NCBI GenBank assembly: GCA_029248405.1 | Contig: JAQWJJ010000018.1 | Location: forward strand, 1 to 63,472 | DNA length: 63,472 nucleotides | Direction: 5' to 3' | Origin: Flavobacteriaceae bacterium | GTDB lineage: Bacteria; Bacteroidota; Bacteroidia; Flavobacteriales; Flavobacteriaceae | Shown here: positions 9,268-19,728 of the stretch, one piece after another | Position numbering within the stretch: the stretch's first letter is position 1 | Layout of the letters: each line of letters begins with the position of its first letter | The notes under the pieces: model-generated | The model's input: the letters and a program-made list of their open reading frames with translations, nothing else | Databases searched by the model: none | Told to the model about the DNA's origin: nothing | Translations under genes and position numbers: made by a program

Positions 9268-12200
9268 CTATTCTTCTAATCTGATATCCAGTCCTAATCC
9301 CTTGAGTTCATGCATCAATACATTGAACGACTCAGGCAGTCCTGGTTCAGGCATTGTTTCGCCTTTGACAATGGCCTCATAGGTCTTCGCACGACCCACC
9401 ACATCATCAGATTTAACAGTCAAAATTTCTCTAAGCGTGCTGGATGCTCCATAGGCTTGTAATGCCCAAACTTCCATTTCTCCAAAACGCTGTCCACCGA
9501 ATTGTGCTTTACCACCCAATGGTTGCTGGGTAATCAGCGAGTACGGACCAATCGATCTAGAGTGCATCTTATCATCTACCATGTGTCCCAGTTTCAACAT
9601 ATAGATCACCCCAACAGTTGCCGGTTGATCAAAACGTTTGCCGGTACCACCATCATAAAGATAAGTATGCCCGAATCTTGGAATTCCCGCTTTGTCGGTC
9701 AATTCATTGATCTGGTCTAAGGTCGCTCCATCAAAAATTGGTGTGGCATACTTCTCACCCAATTTTAATCCAGCCCAACCTAGAACTGTTTCATAAATTT
9801 GACCAATATTCATACGAGAAGGTACCCCTAATGGATTCAAAACTATATCCACCGGCGTTCCATCTTCTAAGAACGGCATATCTTCTTCTCGGACAATTCG
9901 AGCAACTATACCTTTGTTACCGTGTCGCCCCGCCATTTTATCACCAACCTTTAGTTTACGTTTTTTGGCAATGTAAACCTTGGCCAATTGTAAAATACCC
10001 GCCGGTAATTCGTCTCCCACCGAAATGGTGAACTTCTCACGACGTAGGTTTCCTTGAAGATCGTTTTCTTTGATTTTGTAGTTGTGCATCAAATCACGAA
10101 CCAAAGCATTGGAATGATCGTCAGTGGCCCATGTACCGCCCACAAGGTGGGTATAGTCATCGACCGCGCTCAACATTTTTAAAGTATACTTCTTTCCCTT
10201 TGGAAAAACAATCTCTCCAAGGTCATTAGCAACACCTTGAGCCGTTTTACCACCAACAATGGCAAAAAGTTTTTCGACTAAAATGTCTTTAAGCTCTTGG
10301 AATTTAGCTTCATACTTCACTTCAAGCTCTGCAATATCTTCCTTGTCTTGAGCGCGTTTGCGCTTGTCTTTGACCGCTCTTGAGAATAATTTTTTCTCAA
10401 TCACTACACCGTTCAAAGAAGGTGAGGCTTTAAGTGAGGCATCTTTGACGTCCCCGGCTTTATCACCAAATATCGCGCGCAAGAGTTTTTCTTCTGGTGT
10501 TGGATCACTTTCTCCCTTAGGGGTGATCTTACCGATAAGAATGTCACCTGGCTTGACCTCCGAACCAATTCGGATCATTCCGTTCTCGTCCAAATCCTTT
10601 GTGGCTTCTTCAGAAACGTTCGGTATGTCATTAGTCAGTTCTTCATTTCCTAATTTCGTGTCACGCACATCCAACGCATATTCATCGATATGAATAGAGG
10701 TAAATACGTCATCGCGGACTACTTTTTCAGAAATCACGATAGCATCCTCAAAGTTATAACCCTTCCAAGGCATAAACGCCACCTTCATATTTCGTCCTAA
10801 GGCCAATTCACCTTTTTCGGTCGCATAACCTTGGCAAAGAACCTGTCCCTTCAAGACACGGTCTCCTTTACGAACGATTGGCTTGAGATTAATCGAGGTA
10901 CTTTGGTTGGTCTTTCTGAACTTGATCAGATCATAAGTCTTCTCATCAGTATCGAAACTGACCATGCGCTCTTCTTCTGTTCGGTCGTACTTGATGGTGA
11001 TGCGTTGTGCATCAACATATTCAATGACTCCATTGCCCTCTGCATTAATTAATACACGAGAATCTGAAGCGACTTGTCTCTCTAAACCTGTTCCAACAAT
11101 CGGCGACTCGGCGCGCAACAATGGCACAGCCTGACGCATCATGTTCGAGCCCATCAATGCACGGTTCGCATCATCATGCTCCAAAAATGGAATCAATGAG
11201 GCCGAAATTGACGAAATCTGGTTTGGCGCAACGTCGATATAATTCACTTGCTTGGGATCTACAACAGGGAAGTCCCCTTCCATTCGCGCAATAACACGGT
11301 CCGAATCTATTGAACCATCTTTTTTGAGCGGAATATTCGCTTGAGCGATTAATTTTTCTTCTTCCTCCTCTGCAGACAAATAAATCGGTGTTGACTTTAA
11401 ATCCACTTTACCTTGATCCACCTTACGATAGGGCGTTTCAATGAATCCTAGATTGTTCACTTTGGCGTATACCGAAAGTGAAGAAATCAAACCAATATTT
11501 GGTCCTTCAGGTGTTTCAATAGGACATAATCGACCATAGTGTGTGTAATGTACGTCACGTACTTCAAAACCAGCACGCTCTCTAGAAAGACCACCTGGTC
11601 CAAGTGCCGATAGACGGCGCTTGTGGGTGATTTCTGCTAGTGGATTAGTCTGGTCCATGAACTGAGACAATTGATTGGTCCCAAAGAAAGAGTTGATCAC
11701 AGAAGACAGTGTCTTGGCATTGATCAAATCAATCGGTGTAAACACCTCATTGTCTCGTACATTCATTCTTTCGCGAATCGTACGGGCCATACGGGCCAAA
11801 CCAACACCAAATTGCTGAGACAATTGCTCACCAACGGTACGCACACGACGGTTACTTAAGTGATCAATATCATCAATCTCTGCCTTAGAGTTGATCAATT
11901 GGATCAAGAATTTAACGATGGTGATGATATCATCCTTTGTCAAGACTTGCTTGTCCATTGCGATATCAAGGCCTAACTTCTTATTCATTCTGTAGCGACC
12001 CACCTCACCTAAGTTGTAACGCTGGTCACTGAAGAATAATTTATGAATGATGCCGCGAGCGGTTTCTTCATCTGGCGGCTCGGCGTTGCGCAACTGACGA
12101 TAAATATGCTCTACTGCCTCCTTCTCGGAATTCGTTGGATCCTTTTGGAGTGTATTGTGTATGATGGCATAATCTGCCTGGAGATTGTCCTCTTTGTGGA

Positions 12201-13080
12201 GCAATATTGTTTTGCTGCCCGATTCAAGGATTTCTTCTAAATGTTCCTTTTCTAGAACGGTGTCCCGGTCGAAAATAATTTCATTTCTTTCAATAGAAAC
12301 GACCTCACCGGTATCTTCATCAACGAAATCTTCGTGCCAAGTCTTTAGCACACGAGCCGCAAGCTTGCGCCCCAAATATTTCTTCAGACCAGTTTTAGTT
12401 GCTTTCACCTCTTCAGCAAGATCGAAAATCTCTAAAATGTCCTTATCACGCTCAAATCCGATAGCACGGAATAGAGTCGTCACTGGCAACTTCTTCTTAC
12501 GATCGATATAAGCGTACATGACGCTATTGATGTCCGTTGCAAATTCAATCCATGAGCCCTTAAACGGAATCACACGTGCCGAATACAACTTTGTACCATT
12601 GGCGTGGAAGGACTGTCCAAAAAACACTCCCGGAGAACGGTGTAATTGAGAAACAACAACGCGCTCTGCACCATTGATGACAAAAGTACCACTGGGCGTC
12701 ATATAAGGAATAGTCCCTAAATAAACATCTTGTACGATGGTCTCGAAATCTTCGTGCTCATCGTCTGTACAATAAAGTTTTAGACGCGCTTTTAATGGCA
12801 CGCTATAAGTCAAACCACGCTCAATACATTCTTGAATGCTATAACGTGGTGGATCGACAAAATAATCTAAAAATTCAAGTACGAATTGATTACGGGTGTC
12901 CGTAATTGGGAAGTTTTCCATGAAGGTGTTATAAAGACCTTCATTGCCTCTTTCTTCTGATTTGGTTTCCAATTGGAAAAAATCCTGGAAGGATTTGATC
13001 TGGATGTCCAAAAAGTCCGGGTAATCCGGCTTATTTTGTACAGAGGAAAAATTCAATCTTTCAGTTTGCGTTGCTGACAT
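9268..13080 (-). CDS. rpoB: DNA-directed RNA polymerase subunit beta
   Basis: 1270 residues. Forms the beta pincer and part of the active site, and is the target of rifampicin. The rifampicin region [20 protein letters not shown], followed by [12 protein letters not shown], is intact and looks wild type. Also present are RHGNKG in the switch region and the C-terminal clamp segment [18 protein letters not shown]. Neighbours are rplL upstream (134-bp spacer with a long hairpin) and rpoC downstream. Confidence 0.98.
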   Translation of the reverse strand: MSATQTERLNFSSVQNKPDYPDFLDIQIKSFQDFFQLETKSEERGNEGLYNTFMENFPITDTRNQFVLEFLDYFVDPPRYSIQECIERGLTYSVPLKARLKLYCTDDEHEDFETIVQDVYLGTIPYMTPSGTFVINGAERVVVSQLHRSPGVFFGQSFHANGTKLYSARVIPFKGSWIEFATDINSVMYAYIDRKKKLPVTTLFRAIGFERDKDILEIFDLAEEVKATKTGLKKYLGRKLAARVLKTWHEDFVDEDTGEVVSIERNEIIFDRDTVLEKEHLEEILESGSKTILLHKEDNLQADYAIIHNTLQKDPTNSEKEAVEHIYRQLRNAEPPDEETARGIIHKLFFSDQRYNLGEVGRYRMNKKLGLDIAMDKQVLTKDDIITIVKFLIQLINSKAEIDDIDHLSNRRVRTVGEQLSQQFGVGLARMARTIRERMNVRDNEVFTPIDLINAKTLSSVINSFFGTNQLSQFMDQTNPLAEITHKRRLSALGPGGLSRERAGFEVRDVHYTHYGRLCPIETPEGPNIGLISSLSVYAKVNNLGFIETPYRKVDQGKVDLKSTPIYLSAEEEEEKLIAQANIPLKKDGSIDSDRVIARMEGDFPVVDPKQVNYIDVAPNQISSISASLIPFLEHDDANRALMGSNMMRQAVPLLRAESPIVGTGLERQVASDSRVLINAEGNGVIEYVDAQRITIKYDRTEEERMVSFDTDEKTYDLIKFRKTNQSTSINLKPIVRKGDRVLKGQVLCQGYATEKGELALGRNMKVAFMPWKGYNFEDAIVISEKVVRDDVFTSIHIDEYALDVRDTKLGNEELTNDIPNVSEEATKDLDENGMIRIGSEVKPGDILIGKITPKGESDPTPEEKLLRAIFGDKAGDVKDASLKASPSLNGVVIEKKLFSRAVKDKRKRAQDKEDIAELEVKYEAKFQELKDILVEKLFAIVGGKTAQGVANDLGEIVFPKGKKYTLKMLSAVDDYTHLVGGTWATDDHSNALVRDLMHNYKIKENDLQGNLRREKFTISVGDELPAGILQLAKVYIAKKRKLKVGDKMAGRHGNKGIVARIVREEDMPFLEDGTPVDIVLNPLGVPSRMNIGQIYETVLGWAGLKLGEKYATPIFDGATLDQINELTDKAGIPRFGHTYLYDGGTGKRFDQPATVGVIYMLKLGHMVDDKMHSRSIGPYSLITQQPLGGKAQFGGQRFGEMEVWALQAYGASSTLREILTVKSDDVVGRAKTYEAIVKGETMPEPGLPESFNVLMHELKGLGLDIRLEE

Positions 13081-13154
13081 CTATGGATAGAATTTTAATT
13101 AAAAAAATGGTGTTGCGTCGTTCAAAAATCTAAAAACCTTTATATACGCAAAAT

Positions 13155-13192
13155 GGTTTAGGTCTGAACTCACATGAGTAAAGACCTAAACC
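13155..13192 (-). promoter_or_regulatory. Long hairpin between rplL and rpoB
   Basis: An 11-bp inverted repeat (GGTTTAGGTCT at 13155-13165, AGACCTAAACC at 13182-13192) encloses a second repeat ACTCA-CA-TGAGT, giving a nearly continuous hairpin. On the transcript no run of U follows, so it is at most a partial attenuator. Its place matches the E. coli rplL-rpoB spacer, where an attenuator and an RNase III site set the ratio of ribosomal protein to polymerase; a similar role here is inference. Confidence 0.55.
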
Positions 13193-13214
13193 TTAAGGTT
13201 TGAGAGGTAAAAAC

Positions 13215-13589
13215 TTACTTAAGTTCAACCTCAGCTCCAGCTTCCTCTAATTGAGATTTAAGAGCTTCTGCCTCATCTTTTGAGACACCTTCTTTAATTG
13301 GTGATGGTGCATTATCTACTAAGTCCTTAGCCTCCTTAAGACCAGCTCCAGTTAATTCCTTAACTAGTTTTACAACTGCCAATTTAGAAGCACCAGCGGC
13401 CTTTAAAATAACATCGAATTCTGATTGCTCCTCAGCGGCGTCTCCACCATCTGCAGGACCAGCAGCAACTGCCACAGCAGCAGCAGCAGGCTCGATACCA
13501 TACTCATCTTTTAAAATCGTAGCTAACTCATTAACTTCTTTTACTGTTAGGTTAACCAATTGTTCTGCGAAATCTTTTAAATCTGCCAT
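13215..13589 (-). CDS. rplL: 50S ribosomal protein L7/L12
   Basis: 124 residues, normal length. Forms the stalk dimers that recruit translation factors. An N-terminal dimerisation helix ([20 protein letters not shown]) is followed by an alanine-rich flexible hinge near residues 34-50 and the C-terminal domain [20 protein letters not shown]. It lies 65 bp downstream of rplJ, consistent with L10 and L12 being made together. Confidence 0.97.
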   Translation of the reverse strand: MADLKDFAEQLVNLTVKEVNELATILKDEYGIEPAAAAVAVAAGPADGGDAAEEQSEFDVILKAAGASKLAVVKLVKELTGAGLKEAKDLVDNAPSPIKEGVSKDEAEALKSQLEEAGAEVELK

Positions 13590-13654
13590 TTTCTATCGTT
13601 TTAAGTGTAATTTTTATTTATATAATTTAATTAGTGCAATACTTATTGTAATCT

Positions 13655-14170
13655 CTATCGTTCAGATAAGGTCTTAACAATTCCAGCTATGGTACCACCG
13701 CCACTCTTAAGTGCAGAGATCACATTCTTAGCAGGAGATTGAAGCAATCCAACGATTTCGCCAATCAACTCCTCTTTCGACTTGATGTCGACCAAAGCGT
13801 CCAATTGGTTGTCGCCGATATATACTGACTCCTCTACATAGGCGCCTTTTAAAATCGGACGGTCAGATTTCTTTCTGAATTCCTTGATTACACGTGCTGG
13901 AGCGTTGTTCACCTCAGCAATCATCAATGAAGTATTTCCTTTTAGAGTTTCGGCCAAATCACCAAAATCCTTATCAGCACTCTCCATTGCCTTAGCTAAC
14001 AATGTGTTCTTAACCACATTGAGCTTGATGCCTGCTTTAAAGCAAGCGCGTCTTAAATTAGTTGTAGCTGAAGCATTCAAACCCGAAATATCCGCTAAGT
14101 ATATCGTAGCGCTATCGGTAAGCTGGGCAGTCAACTGTTCAATTACTAATGATTTTTCTTCTCTAGTCAT
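13655..14170 (-). CDS. rplJ: 50S ribosomal protein L10
   Basis: 171 residues. Stalk base protein that binds 23S rRNA and the L7/L12 dimers. The N-terminal domain is recognisable from MTREEKSLVIEQLTAQL to NVVKNTLLAKAM, and the C-terminal helix carries the L12-binding segment. It starts 14 bp after rplA, so there is no room for a separate L10 leader at this junction. Confidence 0.97.
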   Translation of the reverse strand: MTREEKSLVIEQLTAQLTDSATIYLADISGLNASATTNLRRACFKAGIKLNVVKNTLLAKAMESADKDFGDLAETLKGNTSLMIAEVNNAPARVIKEFRKKSDRPILKGAYVEESVYIGDNQLDALVDIKSKEELIGEIVGLLQSPAKNVISALKSGGGTIAGIVKTLSER

Positions 14171-14184
14171 ATCTTACAATGTTA

Positions 14185-14880
14185 CTAATCAGCAAACCTT
14201 TTCGAGTCGATTTCTATACTTGGACTCATTGTGCTGGACAAATGAATACTCTTGATATAGACACCTTTCGCAGCCTGAGGCTTCAGTTTCACTAGGGTTG
14301 TTAATAGTTCTTTTGCGTTTCCTGCAATCTTGTCTGCTTCAAATGAAGCCTTTCCAATCGCTGCGTGTACAATTCCGGTTTTATCAACCTTGAAGTCAAT
14401 TTTACCAGACTTGACATCGGAAACAGCTTTTGCTACGTCCATGGTTACTGTACCGGTCTTTGGGTTCGGCATCAATCCTCTTGGACCTAAAATACGTCCT
14501 AGAGGGCCTAATTTACCCATCACACTCGGCATAGTAACAATCACGTCTACGTCAGTCCATCCGCCCTTGATTTTATCAAGGTATTCGTCCAAACCAACAT
14601 AATCTGCACCCGCTTCTTTTGCTTCAGCTTCCTTATCTGGAGTAACCAAAGCCAAAACCTTAACATCCTTACCCGTACCGTGTGGTAGTGTCACTACCCC
14701 ACGAACCATCTGATTGGCTTTACGTGGATCGACATTAAGACGTACAGCAATATCCACAGACGCGTCAAAATTCACGTTAGAGATTTGCTTAACTACAGAA
14801 GAGGCTTCAGTCAGATTATAGACCTTATTGGCCTCTAAATGTGACGCAGCTTCCTTTTGCTTTTTTGTTAATCTTGCCAT
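14185..14880 (-). CDS. rplA: 50S ribosomal protein L1
   Basis: 231 residues, standard length. L1 stalk protein, which controls release of E-site tRNA and in many bacteria represses its own operon. Family signatures include [14 protein letters not shown] and [15 protein letters not shown] (rRNA binding). It lies 21 bp downstream of rplK in the operon. Confidence 0.98.
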   Translation of the reverse strand: MARLTKKQKEAASHLEANKVYNLTEASSVVKQISNVNFDASVDIAVRLNVDPRKANQMVRGVVTLPHGTGKDVKVLALVTPDKEAEAKEAGADYVGLDEYLDKIKGGWTDVDVIVTMPSVMGKLGPLGRILGPRGLMPNPKTGTVTMDVAKAVSDVKSGKIDFKVDKTGIVHAAIGKASFEADKIAGNAKELLTTLVKLKPQAAKGVYIKSIHLSSTMSPSIEIDSKRFAD

Positions 14881-14901
14881 TTTATAGATTCTTTTTCTTG
14901 A

Positions 14902-15339
14902 TTAAAAAGGTGCAGCACCTCTAATTTTCACTCCCATTGATCGTGCAGTACCAGCCACCATTTTCATAGCAGACTCGATGGTAAATGCATTCAAATCTGA
15001 CATCTTGTCTTCAGCGATTGCTTTGACTTGATCCCAAGTAATGGTTGCGACCTTTTTCACATGAGGTTCTCCAGAGCCTTTCTTCACTTTGGCCGCTTCA
15101 AGGATCTGCACTGCTGCTGGTGTGGTTTTGATGACAAAGTCAAAAGACTTGTCTTTATAAACCGTGATCGCCACAGGCAATACTTTTCCTTGTTTGTCTT
15201 GCGTCCGCGCGTTGAACTGCTTGCAGAACTCCATTATGTTAACACCTGCAGCACCTAAAGCGGGTCCTACTGGCGGAGACGGGTTAGCCGCTCCTCCACG
15301 GACTTGCAACTTTACAATTTTACCTACTTCTTTTGCCAT
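14902..15339 (-). CDS. rplK: 50S ribosomal protein L11
   Basis: 145 residues. Binds the GTPase-associated centre of 23S rRNA. The N-terminal proline-rich segment [20 protein letters not shown] and the C-terminal rRNA-binding signature SMGVKIRGA are intact. It lies 68 bp downstream of nusG and directly upstream of rplA. Confidence 0.98.
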   Translation of the reverse strand: MAKEVGKIVKLQVRGGAANPSPPVGPALGAAGVNIMEFCKQFNARTQDKQGKVLPVAITVYKDKSFDFVIKTTPAAVQILEAAKVKKGSGEPHVKKVATITWDQVKAIAEDKMSDLNAFTIESAMKMVAGTARSMGVKIRGAAPF

Positions 15340-15407
15340 TGTTTAAAATTTAAAAGCGGTTTTTCATTTAGTGGAAGCCTCAGAAAAAACCTATTATAGC
15401 GTAACAA

Positions 15408-15962
15408 TTAAACTTTCTCTACTTGCATATAGCTCAGTTCTAAAGGTGTTTTTCTTCCGAAAATTTTCACCATTACCTCAAGCTTGCGTTTTTCTTCATT
15501 TATTTTTTCGACAGCACCATTAAATCCATTAAACGGACCATCGATTACTTTGACGGTTTCTCCAATAATGAACGGAATATTGACATTGTCATCTTGAACG
15601 GCCAACTCATCAACCTTACCGAGCATACGGTTCACTTCACTTTGGCGAAGCGGCACAGGCTCTCCTCCTTTGGTTTCCCCTAAGAACCCAATCACACCAT
15701 TAATTCCTCTTATGATATGAGGAATTTCACCGGCCAATGTTGCCTGGACCATAATGTACCCTGGGAAGTATACACGCTCTTTGTTGACTTTCTTGCCGTT
15801 GCGGATTTGCATCACCTTTTCGGTGGGGACCAATACCTGTTCGATAAAGTCTTCAAGGTTCAAACGATTGATTTCAGACTCGATATAAGCTTTGATCTTA
15901 TTCTCTTGTCCACTTACCGAACGAACTACGTACCACTTCTTTAAACTCTTAGTTTCCGTCAT
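15408..15962 (-). CDS. nusG: Transcription termination/antitermination factor NusG
   Basis: 184 residues. The N-terminal NGN domain begins at WYVVRSVSGQENKIKAYIE and contains VYFPGYIMVQ; the C-terminal KOW domain begins at GETVKVIDGPFNGFNGAVEK. NusG binds RNA polymerase to modulate pausing and couples it to ribosomes or Rho. It follows secE with an 11-bp gap, the usual arrangement. Confidence 0.97.
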   Translation of the reverse strand: MTETKSLKKWYVVRSVSGQENKIKAYIESEINRLNLEDFIEQVLVPTEKVMQIRNGKKVNKERVYFPGYIMVQATLAGEIPHIIRGINGVIGFLGETKGGEPVPLRQSEVNRMLGKVDELAVQDDNVNIPFIIGETVKVIDGPFNGFNGAVEKINEEKRKLEVMVKIFGRKTPLELSYMQVEKV

Positions 15963-15973
15963 GATGCGTTTCG

Positions 15974-16162
15974 TTAAGCTTTAATCCATTGAAAATATTG
16001 ACCTACAACACTACTGAAAACCGTATCTACACCCCAAACAGTCAATGCCAATACTACAGAAAACACAGCAACAACTACTGTCAATCTCTGCGCCTCAGCC
16101 CAAGGGGTCCAAGTCACATGATTTTTTAACTCGTTAAAGGATTCTTTGATATAGTTGATCAT
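15974..16162 (-). CDS. secE: Preprotein translocase subunit SecE
   Basis: 62 residues, the short single-span form. An amphipathic N-terminal helix (YIKESFNELKNHVTWTPWAE) lies along the membrane, and one transmembrane helix at about residues 27-50 (LTVVVAVFSVVLALTVWGV) follows. It stabilises SecY in the SecYEG channel. It sits between tRNA-Trp and nusG. Confidence 0.95.
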   Translation of the reverse strand: MINYIKESFNELKNHVTWTPWAEAQRLTVVVAVFSVVLALTVWGVDTVFSSVVGQYFQWIKA

Positions 16163-16211
16163 GGTCTGTTATATTAATGTTGTTCAACAGCTAATTAATG
16201 CTGGTCTCGAG

Positions 16212-16284
16212 CACGGGTTGAGAGGCTCGAACTCCCGACACCTGGTTTTGGAGACCAGTGCTCTACCAACTGAGCTAAACCCGT
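16212..16284 (-). tRNA. tRNA-Trp (CCA)
   Basis: A 73-nt cloverleaf on the minus strand. The acceptor stem pairs ACGGGTT with AACCCGT. The anticodon arm CTGGT-CTCCAAA-ACCAG gives anticodon CCA, and the T arm contains TTCGAGC. No 3' CCA is encoded. It lies between tuf and secE. Confidence 0.95.
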
Positions 16285-16344
16285 AACAAAGGTCAAGGCA
16301 TCTTGCAATGCAAGACACCTTTACCCTTATTATCTAAACTGTAA

Positions 16345-17532
16345 TTAGTCTAAAATTTCAGTCACTTGACCTGCACCTACAGTTCTACCACCTTCACGGA
16401 TAGCAAAACGTAAACCGACGCTCATCGCGATTGGCTGGATCAAATCAACAGTAATCGTCAAGTTATCACCTGGCATTACCATCTCAACGCCGCTTGGCAA
16501 GTTGATGTTTCCAGTAACGTCAGTTGTACGCACGTAAAACTGTGGACGGTAGTTGTTGTGGAATGGCGTGTGACGTCCACCTTCTTCTTTTTTCAAGACG
16601 TAAACCTCAGCTTTGAATTTAGCGTGTGGTGTTACAGACCCTGGCTTAACGATCACCATACCTCTACGGATATCAGTTTTTTCAATACCTCTTAGCAAGA
16701 TACCTACGTTATCCCCAGCTTCTCCTCTATCAAGAATCTTACGGAACATTTCAACACCAGTAATGGTCGAGGCTAATTTCTCATCACCCATACCGATGAT
16801 TTGTACTTGATCACCTGTGTTGGCAACTCCTGTCTCAATACGACCTGTAGCCACAGTTCCACGACCAGTAATTGAAAATACATCTTCGATTGGCATTAAG
16901 AAAGGCTTGTCAACTTCACGAAGAGGCTCTTCGATCCAAGTATCAACAGCTTCCATCAATTCGACAACTGTATTGACCCATTTTTCTTCTCCGTTCAATG
17001 CACCTAGTGCAGAACCTTGAACAACTGGTCCGTTGTCTCCATCGTACTCGTAAAAGCTCAACAAGTCACGGATTTCCATTTCTACTAACTCTAACAATTC
17101 TTCATCATCTACCATATCCACTTTATTCATGAATACAACAATACGAGGAATACCTACCTGACGACCTAAAAGGATGTGCTCACGAGTTTGTGGCATTGGT
17201 CCGTCTGTAGCCGCAACAACAAGAATCGCACCGTCCATTTGGGCAGCACCAGTAACCATGTTCTTAACGTAATCCGCGTGACCTGGACAGTCAACGTGTG
17301 CGTAGTGACGGTTTTGTGTTTGGTATTCAACGTGTGAAGAGTTGATTGTGATACCACGTTCTTTTTCTTCTGGAGCATTGTCGATCTGATCAAAAGATCT
17401 TGCTTCAGAATATCCTTTATCGGCCATTACTTTCGTAATTGCAGCAGTTAAGGTTGTTTTACCGTGGTCTACGTGACCGATAGTACCCACGTTTAAGTGT
17501 GGTTTTGAACGGTCGAAAGTTGCTTTTGCCAT
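16345..17532 (-). CDS. tuf: Elongation factor Tu
   Basis: 395 residues, standard length. Delivers aminoacyl-tRNA to the ribosome. P-loop GHVDHGKTT at residues 19-27, switch I with [24 protein letters not shown] (G3), NKVD (G4) and the SAL-type G5 motif are all intact. Domains 2 and 3 are complete through [14 protein letters not shown]. It is flanked by tRNA-Thr(GGT) upstream and tRNA-Trp downstream. Confidence 0.99.
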   Translation of the reverse strand: MAKATFDRSKPHLNVGTIGHVDHGKTTLTAAITKVMADKGYSEARSFDQIDNAPEEKERGITINSSHVEYQTQNRHYAHVDCPGHADYVKNMVTGAAQMDGAILVVAATDGPMPQTREHILLGRQVGIPRIVVFMNKVDMVDDEELLELVEMEIRDLLSFYEYDGDNGPVVQGSALGALNGEEKWVNTVVELMEAVDTWIEEPLREVDKPFLMPIEDVFSITGRGTVATGRIETGVANTGDQVQIIGMGDEKLASTITGVEMFRKILDRGEAGDNVGILLRGIEKTDIRRGMVIVKPGSVTPHAKFKAEVYVLKKEEGGRHTPFHNNYRPQFYVRTTDVTGNINLPSGVEMVMPGDNLTITVDLIQPIAMSVGLRFAIREGGRTVGAGQVTEILD

Positions 17533-17588
17533 TGTGTATTAATTTTAATCTTAGTTATATATTAGTGTTCAAATAAAATACTTTTTTG

Positions 17589-17660
<72 letters not shown>

Positions 17661-17749
17661 TTATCCATATGATAGGAAGCCTGTAATTCAGCTTCTCACT
17701 GGGCCCGTTTTCGTTTCAACGACTGGTTTTTCAACCAAAAAACGTTTCG

Positions 17750-17822
17750 AGCGGGAGACCGGGTTCGAACCGGCGACATTCAGCTTGGAAGGCTGACGCT
17801 CTACCAACTGAGCTACTCCCGC
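17750..17822 (-). tRNA. tRNA-Gly (TCC)
   Basis: A 73-nt cloverleaf. The acceptor stem GCGGGAG/CTCCCGC is perfect. The anticodon arm TCAGC-CTTCCAA-GCTGA gives TCC, and the T loop is TTCGAAC. A promoter-like box lies 76 bp upstream, at 17898-17905. Confidence 0.95.
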
Positions 17823-17897
17823 AATTGTCCCAAAATCATTGGGCACTATATCAATTTGTCAAATGCGCACGGGCCTCTGGTGCCGGAAAAATGCGTG

Positions 17898-17928
17898 CAA
17901 AGATAGTTAAGAATGAGTCTTTTACCAA
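17898..17928 (-). promoter_or_regulatory. Internal promoter for tRNA-Gly, tRNA-Thr(GGT) and tuf
   Basis: On the minus strand, TTG (17928-17926) is followed after 20 bp by TATCTTTG (17905-17898), close to the Bacteroidota TTTG-N19-TAnnTTTG consensus. It lies inside the 257-bp gap between tRNA-Tyr and tRNA-Gly, which otherwise holds no gene, so the tRNA-tuf string probably has a second promoter here. Confidence 0.6.
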
Positions 17929-18079
17929 AAATTCAATGCGAATATTTGAAATAACAACCTCGTTCCTCCTATCTCAATCTTTAAACCCAGACACTAAATC
18001 AAGTGGATTGAGTATAAAAACTTCAATTAAAATCAATTTTTTGGGCTTAGTGACCACAAAAAACTGACTTTATATATTG

Positions 18080-18161
18080 TGGGGAGAGCAGGATTCGAAC
18101 CTGCGAAGGTAAAACCAACAGATTTACAGTCTGTCCTCGTTGGCCGCTTGAGTATCTCCCC
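18080..18161 (-). tRNA. tRNA-Tyr (GTA)
   Basis: An 82-nt class II tRNA with a long variable arm. The acceptor stem GGGGAGA/TCTCCCC is perfect. The anticodon arm ACAGA-CTGTAAA-TCTGT gives GTA. It lies 42 bp downstream of tRNA-Thr(TGT). Confidence 0.95.
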
Positions 18162-18203
18162 GAAAAACATTCACCGAAGTGAATAAAATAAAGAACGTTT
18201 TAG

Positions 18204-18277
18204 AGCCGATGGAGGGACTCGAACCCACGACCTGCTGATTACAAATCAGCTGCTCTAGCCAGCTGAGCTACATCGGC
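18204..18277 (-). tRNA. tRNA-Thr (TGT)
   Basis: A 74-nt cloverleaf. The acceptor stem GCCGATG/CATCGGC is perfect. The anticodon arm GCTGA-TTTGTAA-TCAGC gives TGT. It is the first tRNA of the string; a TACATTTG box at 18346-18339 could be its promoter but coincides with the hairpin that ends the hpf transcript. Confidence 0.95.
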
Positions 18278-18309
18278 AATTTTACTCTTTTTTTGCCCTA
18301 GATAAAGCA

Positions 18310-18337
18310 TAAAAAAGTCCGCTATTTCTAACGGACT
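18310..18337 (-). terminator. Intrinsic terminator downstream of hpf
   Basis: On the minus strand AGTCCG...CGGACT forms a stem (6 bp, one mismatch, 2 more bp, a 4-nt loop) followed directly by six T residues. It lies 53 bp past the hpf stop codon and before the first tRNA. Confidence 0.6.
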
Positions 18338-18389
18338 GCAAATGTAGATAAATATTTGAATGAAAAAAATATTTTTAAAAAAAAATGAA

Positions 18390-18692
18390 CTAGGCGCGAG
18401 TGCGCTGTTTCTCCTTCCTTCTTTTCAGTCTGCGGCGCAGAGAATGTGCGCCGTCATCTATTGCTGCCTCAAAGGTTGCAGCCTCTTTTTTGATGACCAA
18501 TTGACCCCCAGGAATATGCAATAAAACTTCTACAATTTTGTTTTCTTTTTCACTGGTGTTATTGACCTTTAAAAACACTTCCGAACTGATGATTTTGTCA
18601 TAGACCAAATTGAGCTTATCAAGTTTCTTATTGATGAAATTGACTAAGCTTTGATTCACATTGAGATGGGGTGCTTGAATGTTGATTTTCAT
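18390..18692 (-). CDS. hpf: Ribosome hibernation-promoting factor (HPF/YfiA family)
   Basis: 100 residues, the short form without the C-terminal dimerisation domain. Starts MKINIQAPHLNVNQSLVNFI; the beta-alpha-beta core includes VEVLLHIPGGQLVIKKEA, and the basic C-terminus (SLRRRLKRRKEKQRTRA) suits binding in the decoding centre of the 30S subunit, where the family blocks tRNA and mRNA during stationary phase. It lies 16 bp downstream of xerC, so the two are probably co-transcribed. Confidence 0.9.
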   Translation of the reverse strand: MKINIQAPHLNVNQSLVNFINKKLDKLNLVYDKIISSEVFLKVNNTSEKENKIVEVLLHIPGGQLVIKKEAATFEAAIDDGAHSLRRRLKRRKEKQRTRA

Positions 18693-18708
18693 ATGATCGA
18701 ATTTAAAA

Positions 18709-19608
18709 TTACGGTTTTGTTTGACGCGGATGAGCTTTTGCGTGAGCCTGTTTTAGCCTGGCGATACTGTTGTGTGTATAAACCTGAGTTGACGCCAGAC
18801 TTGAATGACCTAAAAGTTCTTTGACCGCGTTTAAATCAGCTCCTTGATCTAGCAAATGCGTCGCAAACGAGTGTCTCAAAATGTGTGGACTGCATTTTGC
18901 TTTTTTGGAAACCTTTCTAAAATACCCATTTATGGCGCGATAAACAAGAGTTTCATAGACTTTAACACCCTTTTTTGACACAAACAAATAAGGAACCTGA
19001 GCAATGTTTGGTAGTGCGCTACGCTTGACCAAATACTTTTTGAGGGTTTGTAACACTGAAGGAATGAGTGGAATCAGGCGTTCTTTTTGACGCTTTCCAA
19101 AAACCTTAATGGTTTGTCGGTCCCAATTGACGGCCTCTACCCGTAAGTCGATTAATTCCTTACGGCGCATTCCCGAGGCGTAAAGCAACTCGATCATCAA
19201 GCGATCACGAAATCCTTCAAAATCTGCCAATTCATCCATCGCCGCAAGCACCTGGGTGATTTCATCCACAGAAAATGGCACTTGAACAGAGTGAGACATC
19301 TTTAATGACTTGTGCTTGTCCATCGGACTCCGCTCAATTTGATTGGTTTTGAGTAAAAATTTAAAATACGATTTCAAGGCAGACATTTTGCGGTTCACCG
19401 AACGATTGCTCAGCCCCTGTTCCACCAGCATTACAATCCAGCCTCTGGTCATGGGAAAGGTCACATGCGCCATGTCCTCAAGAACATAAGTCTCTTCCAG
19501 GAAAACCTTGAAATCCTTCAGATCACTGAGGTAGGCCAAAGCAGTATGACTTGAATATTTCTTTTCAAGAGTAATATAGTTTTCATAAGCTTCAAAAGAA
19601 GTGATCAT
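18709..19608 (-). CDS. xerC: Tyrosine recombinase XerC
   Basis: 299 residues from the ATG at 19606-19608. The frame is open 17 codons further up, but that extension has no family match and would begin close to the rpsU terminator. An N-terminal SAM-like core-binding domain (YENYITLEKKYSSHTALAYL) is followed by the catalytic domain with Arg in ASGMRRKELIDL, HILRH, the GHSS motif and the tyrosine nucleophile in STQVYTH. XerC/XerD resolve chromosome dimers at dif. The link to rpsU and hpf is usual in Bacteroidota. Confidence 0.93.
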   Translation of the reverse strand: MITSFEAYENYITLEKKYSSHTALAYLSDLKDFKVFLEETYVLEDMAHVTFPMTRGWIVMLVEQGLSNRSVNRKMSALKSYFKFLLKTNQIERSPMDKHKSLKMSHSVQVPFSVDEITQVLAAMDELADFEGFRDRLMIELLYASGMRRKELIDLRVEAVNWDRQTIKVFGKRQKERLIPLIPSVLQTLKKYLVKRSALPNIAQVPYLFVSKKGVKVYETLVYRAINGYFRKVSKKAKCSPHILRHSFATHLLDQGADLNAVKELLGHSSLASTQVYTHNSIARLKQAHAKAHPRQTKP

Positions 19609-19673
19609 CCTGCTGTTGTGCTTGTAGGATTCAAGATACAAAAGATCCACCAACACCACCCTTGGGTTCGGGA

Positions 19674-19710
19674 CAAAAAAAAACCATTCATGACTGATGA
19701 ATGGTTTTTT
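19674..19710 (-). terminator. Intrinsic terminator downstream of rpsU (bidirectional in form)
   Basis: An 11-bp stem AAACCATTCAT/ATGAATGGTTT (19681-19691 and 19697-19707) with a 5-nt loop, followed on the minus strand by a run of T residues. It ends rpsU transcription before xerC. Confidence 0.8.
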
Positions 19711-19728
19711 GATCTTGGCATCGAGAGA

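Noticed and set aside
10358-10693. A 111-codon antisense frame in rpoB
   Set aside because: Shadow of a highly conserved gene; Ser/Leu-rich composition expected of antisense frames. The same holds for the other antisense frames in rpoB, rpoC and typA.
16301-16316. TCTTGCAATGCAAGA inverted repeat between tuf and tRNA-Trp as a terminator
   Set aside because: Short stem, no loop room and no T run; probably at most a processing hairpin.
17825-18067. An 80-codon plus-strand frame between tRNA-Gly and tRNA-Tyr
   Set aside because: No family-like sequence, biased to Lys/Asn/Ser from AT-rich DNA, and it overlaps a minus-strand promoter.
18339-18346. TACATTTG as promoter of tRNA-Thr(TGT)
   Set aside because: Its predicted start falls inside the hpf terminator hairpin and no -33 element is seen; kept only as a possibility.
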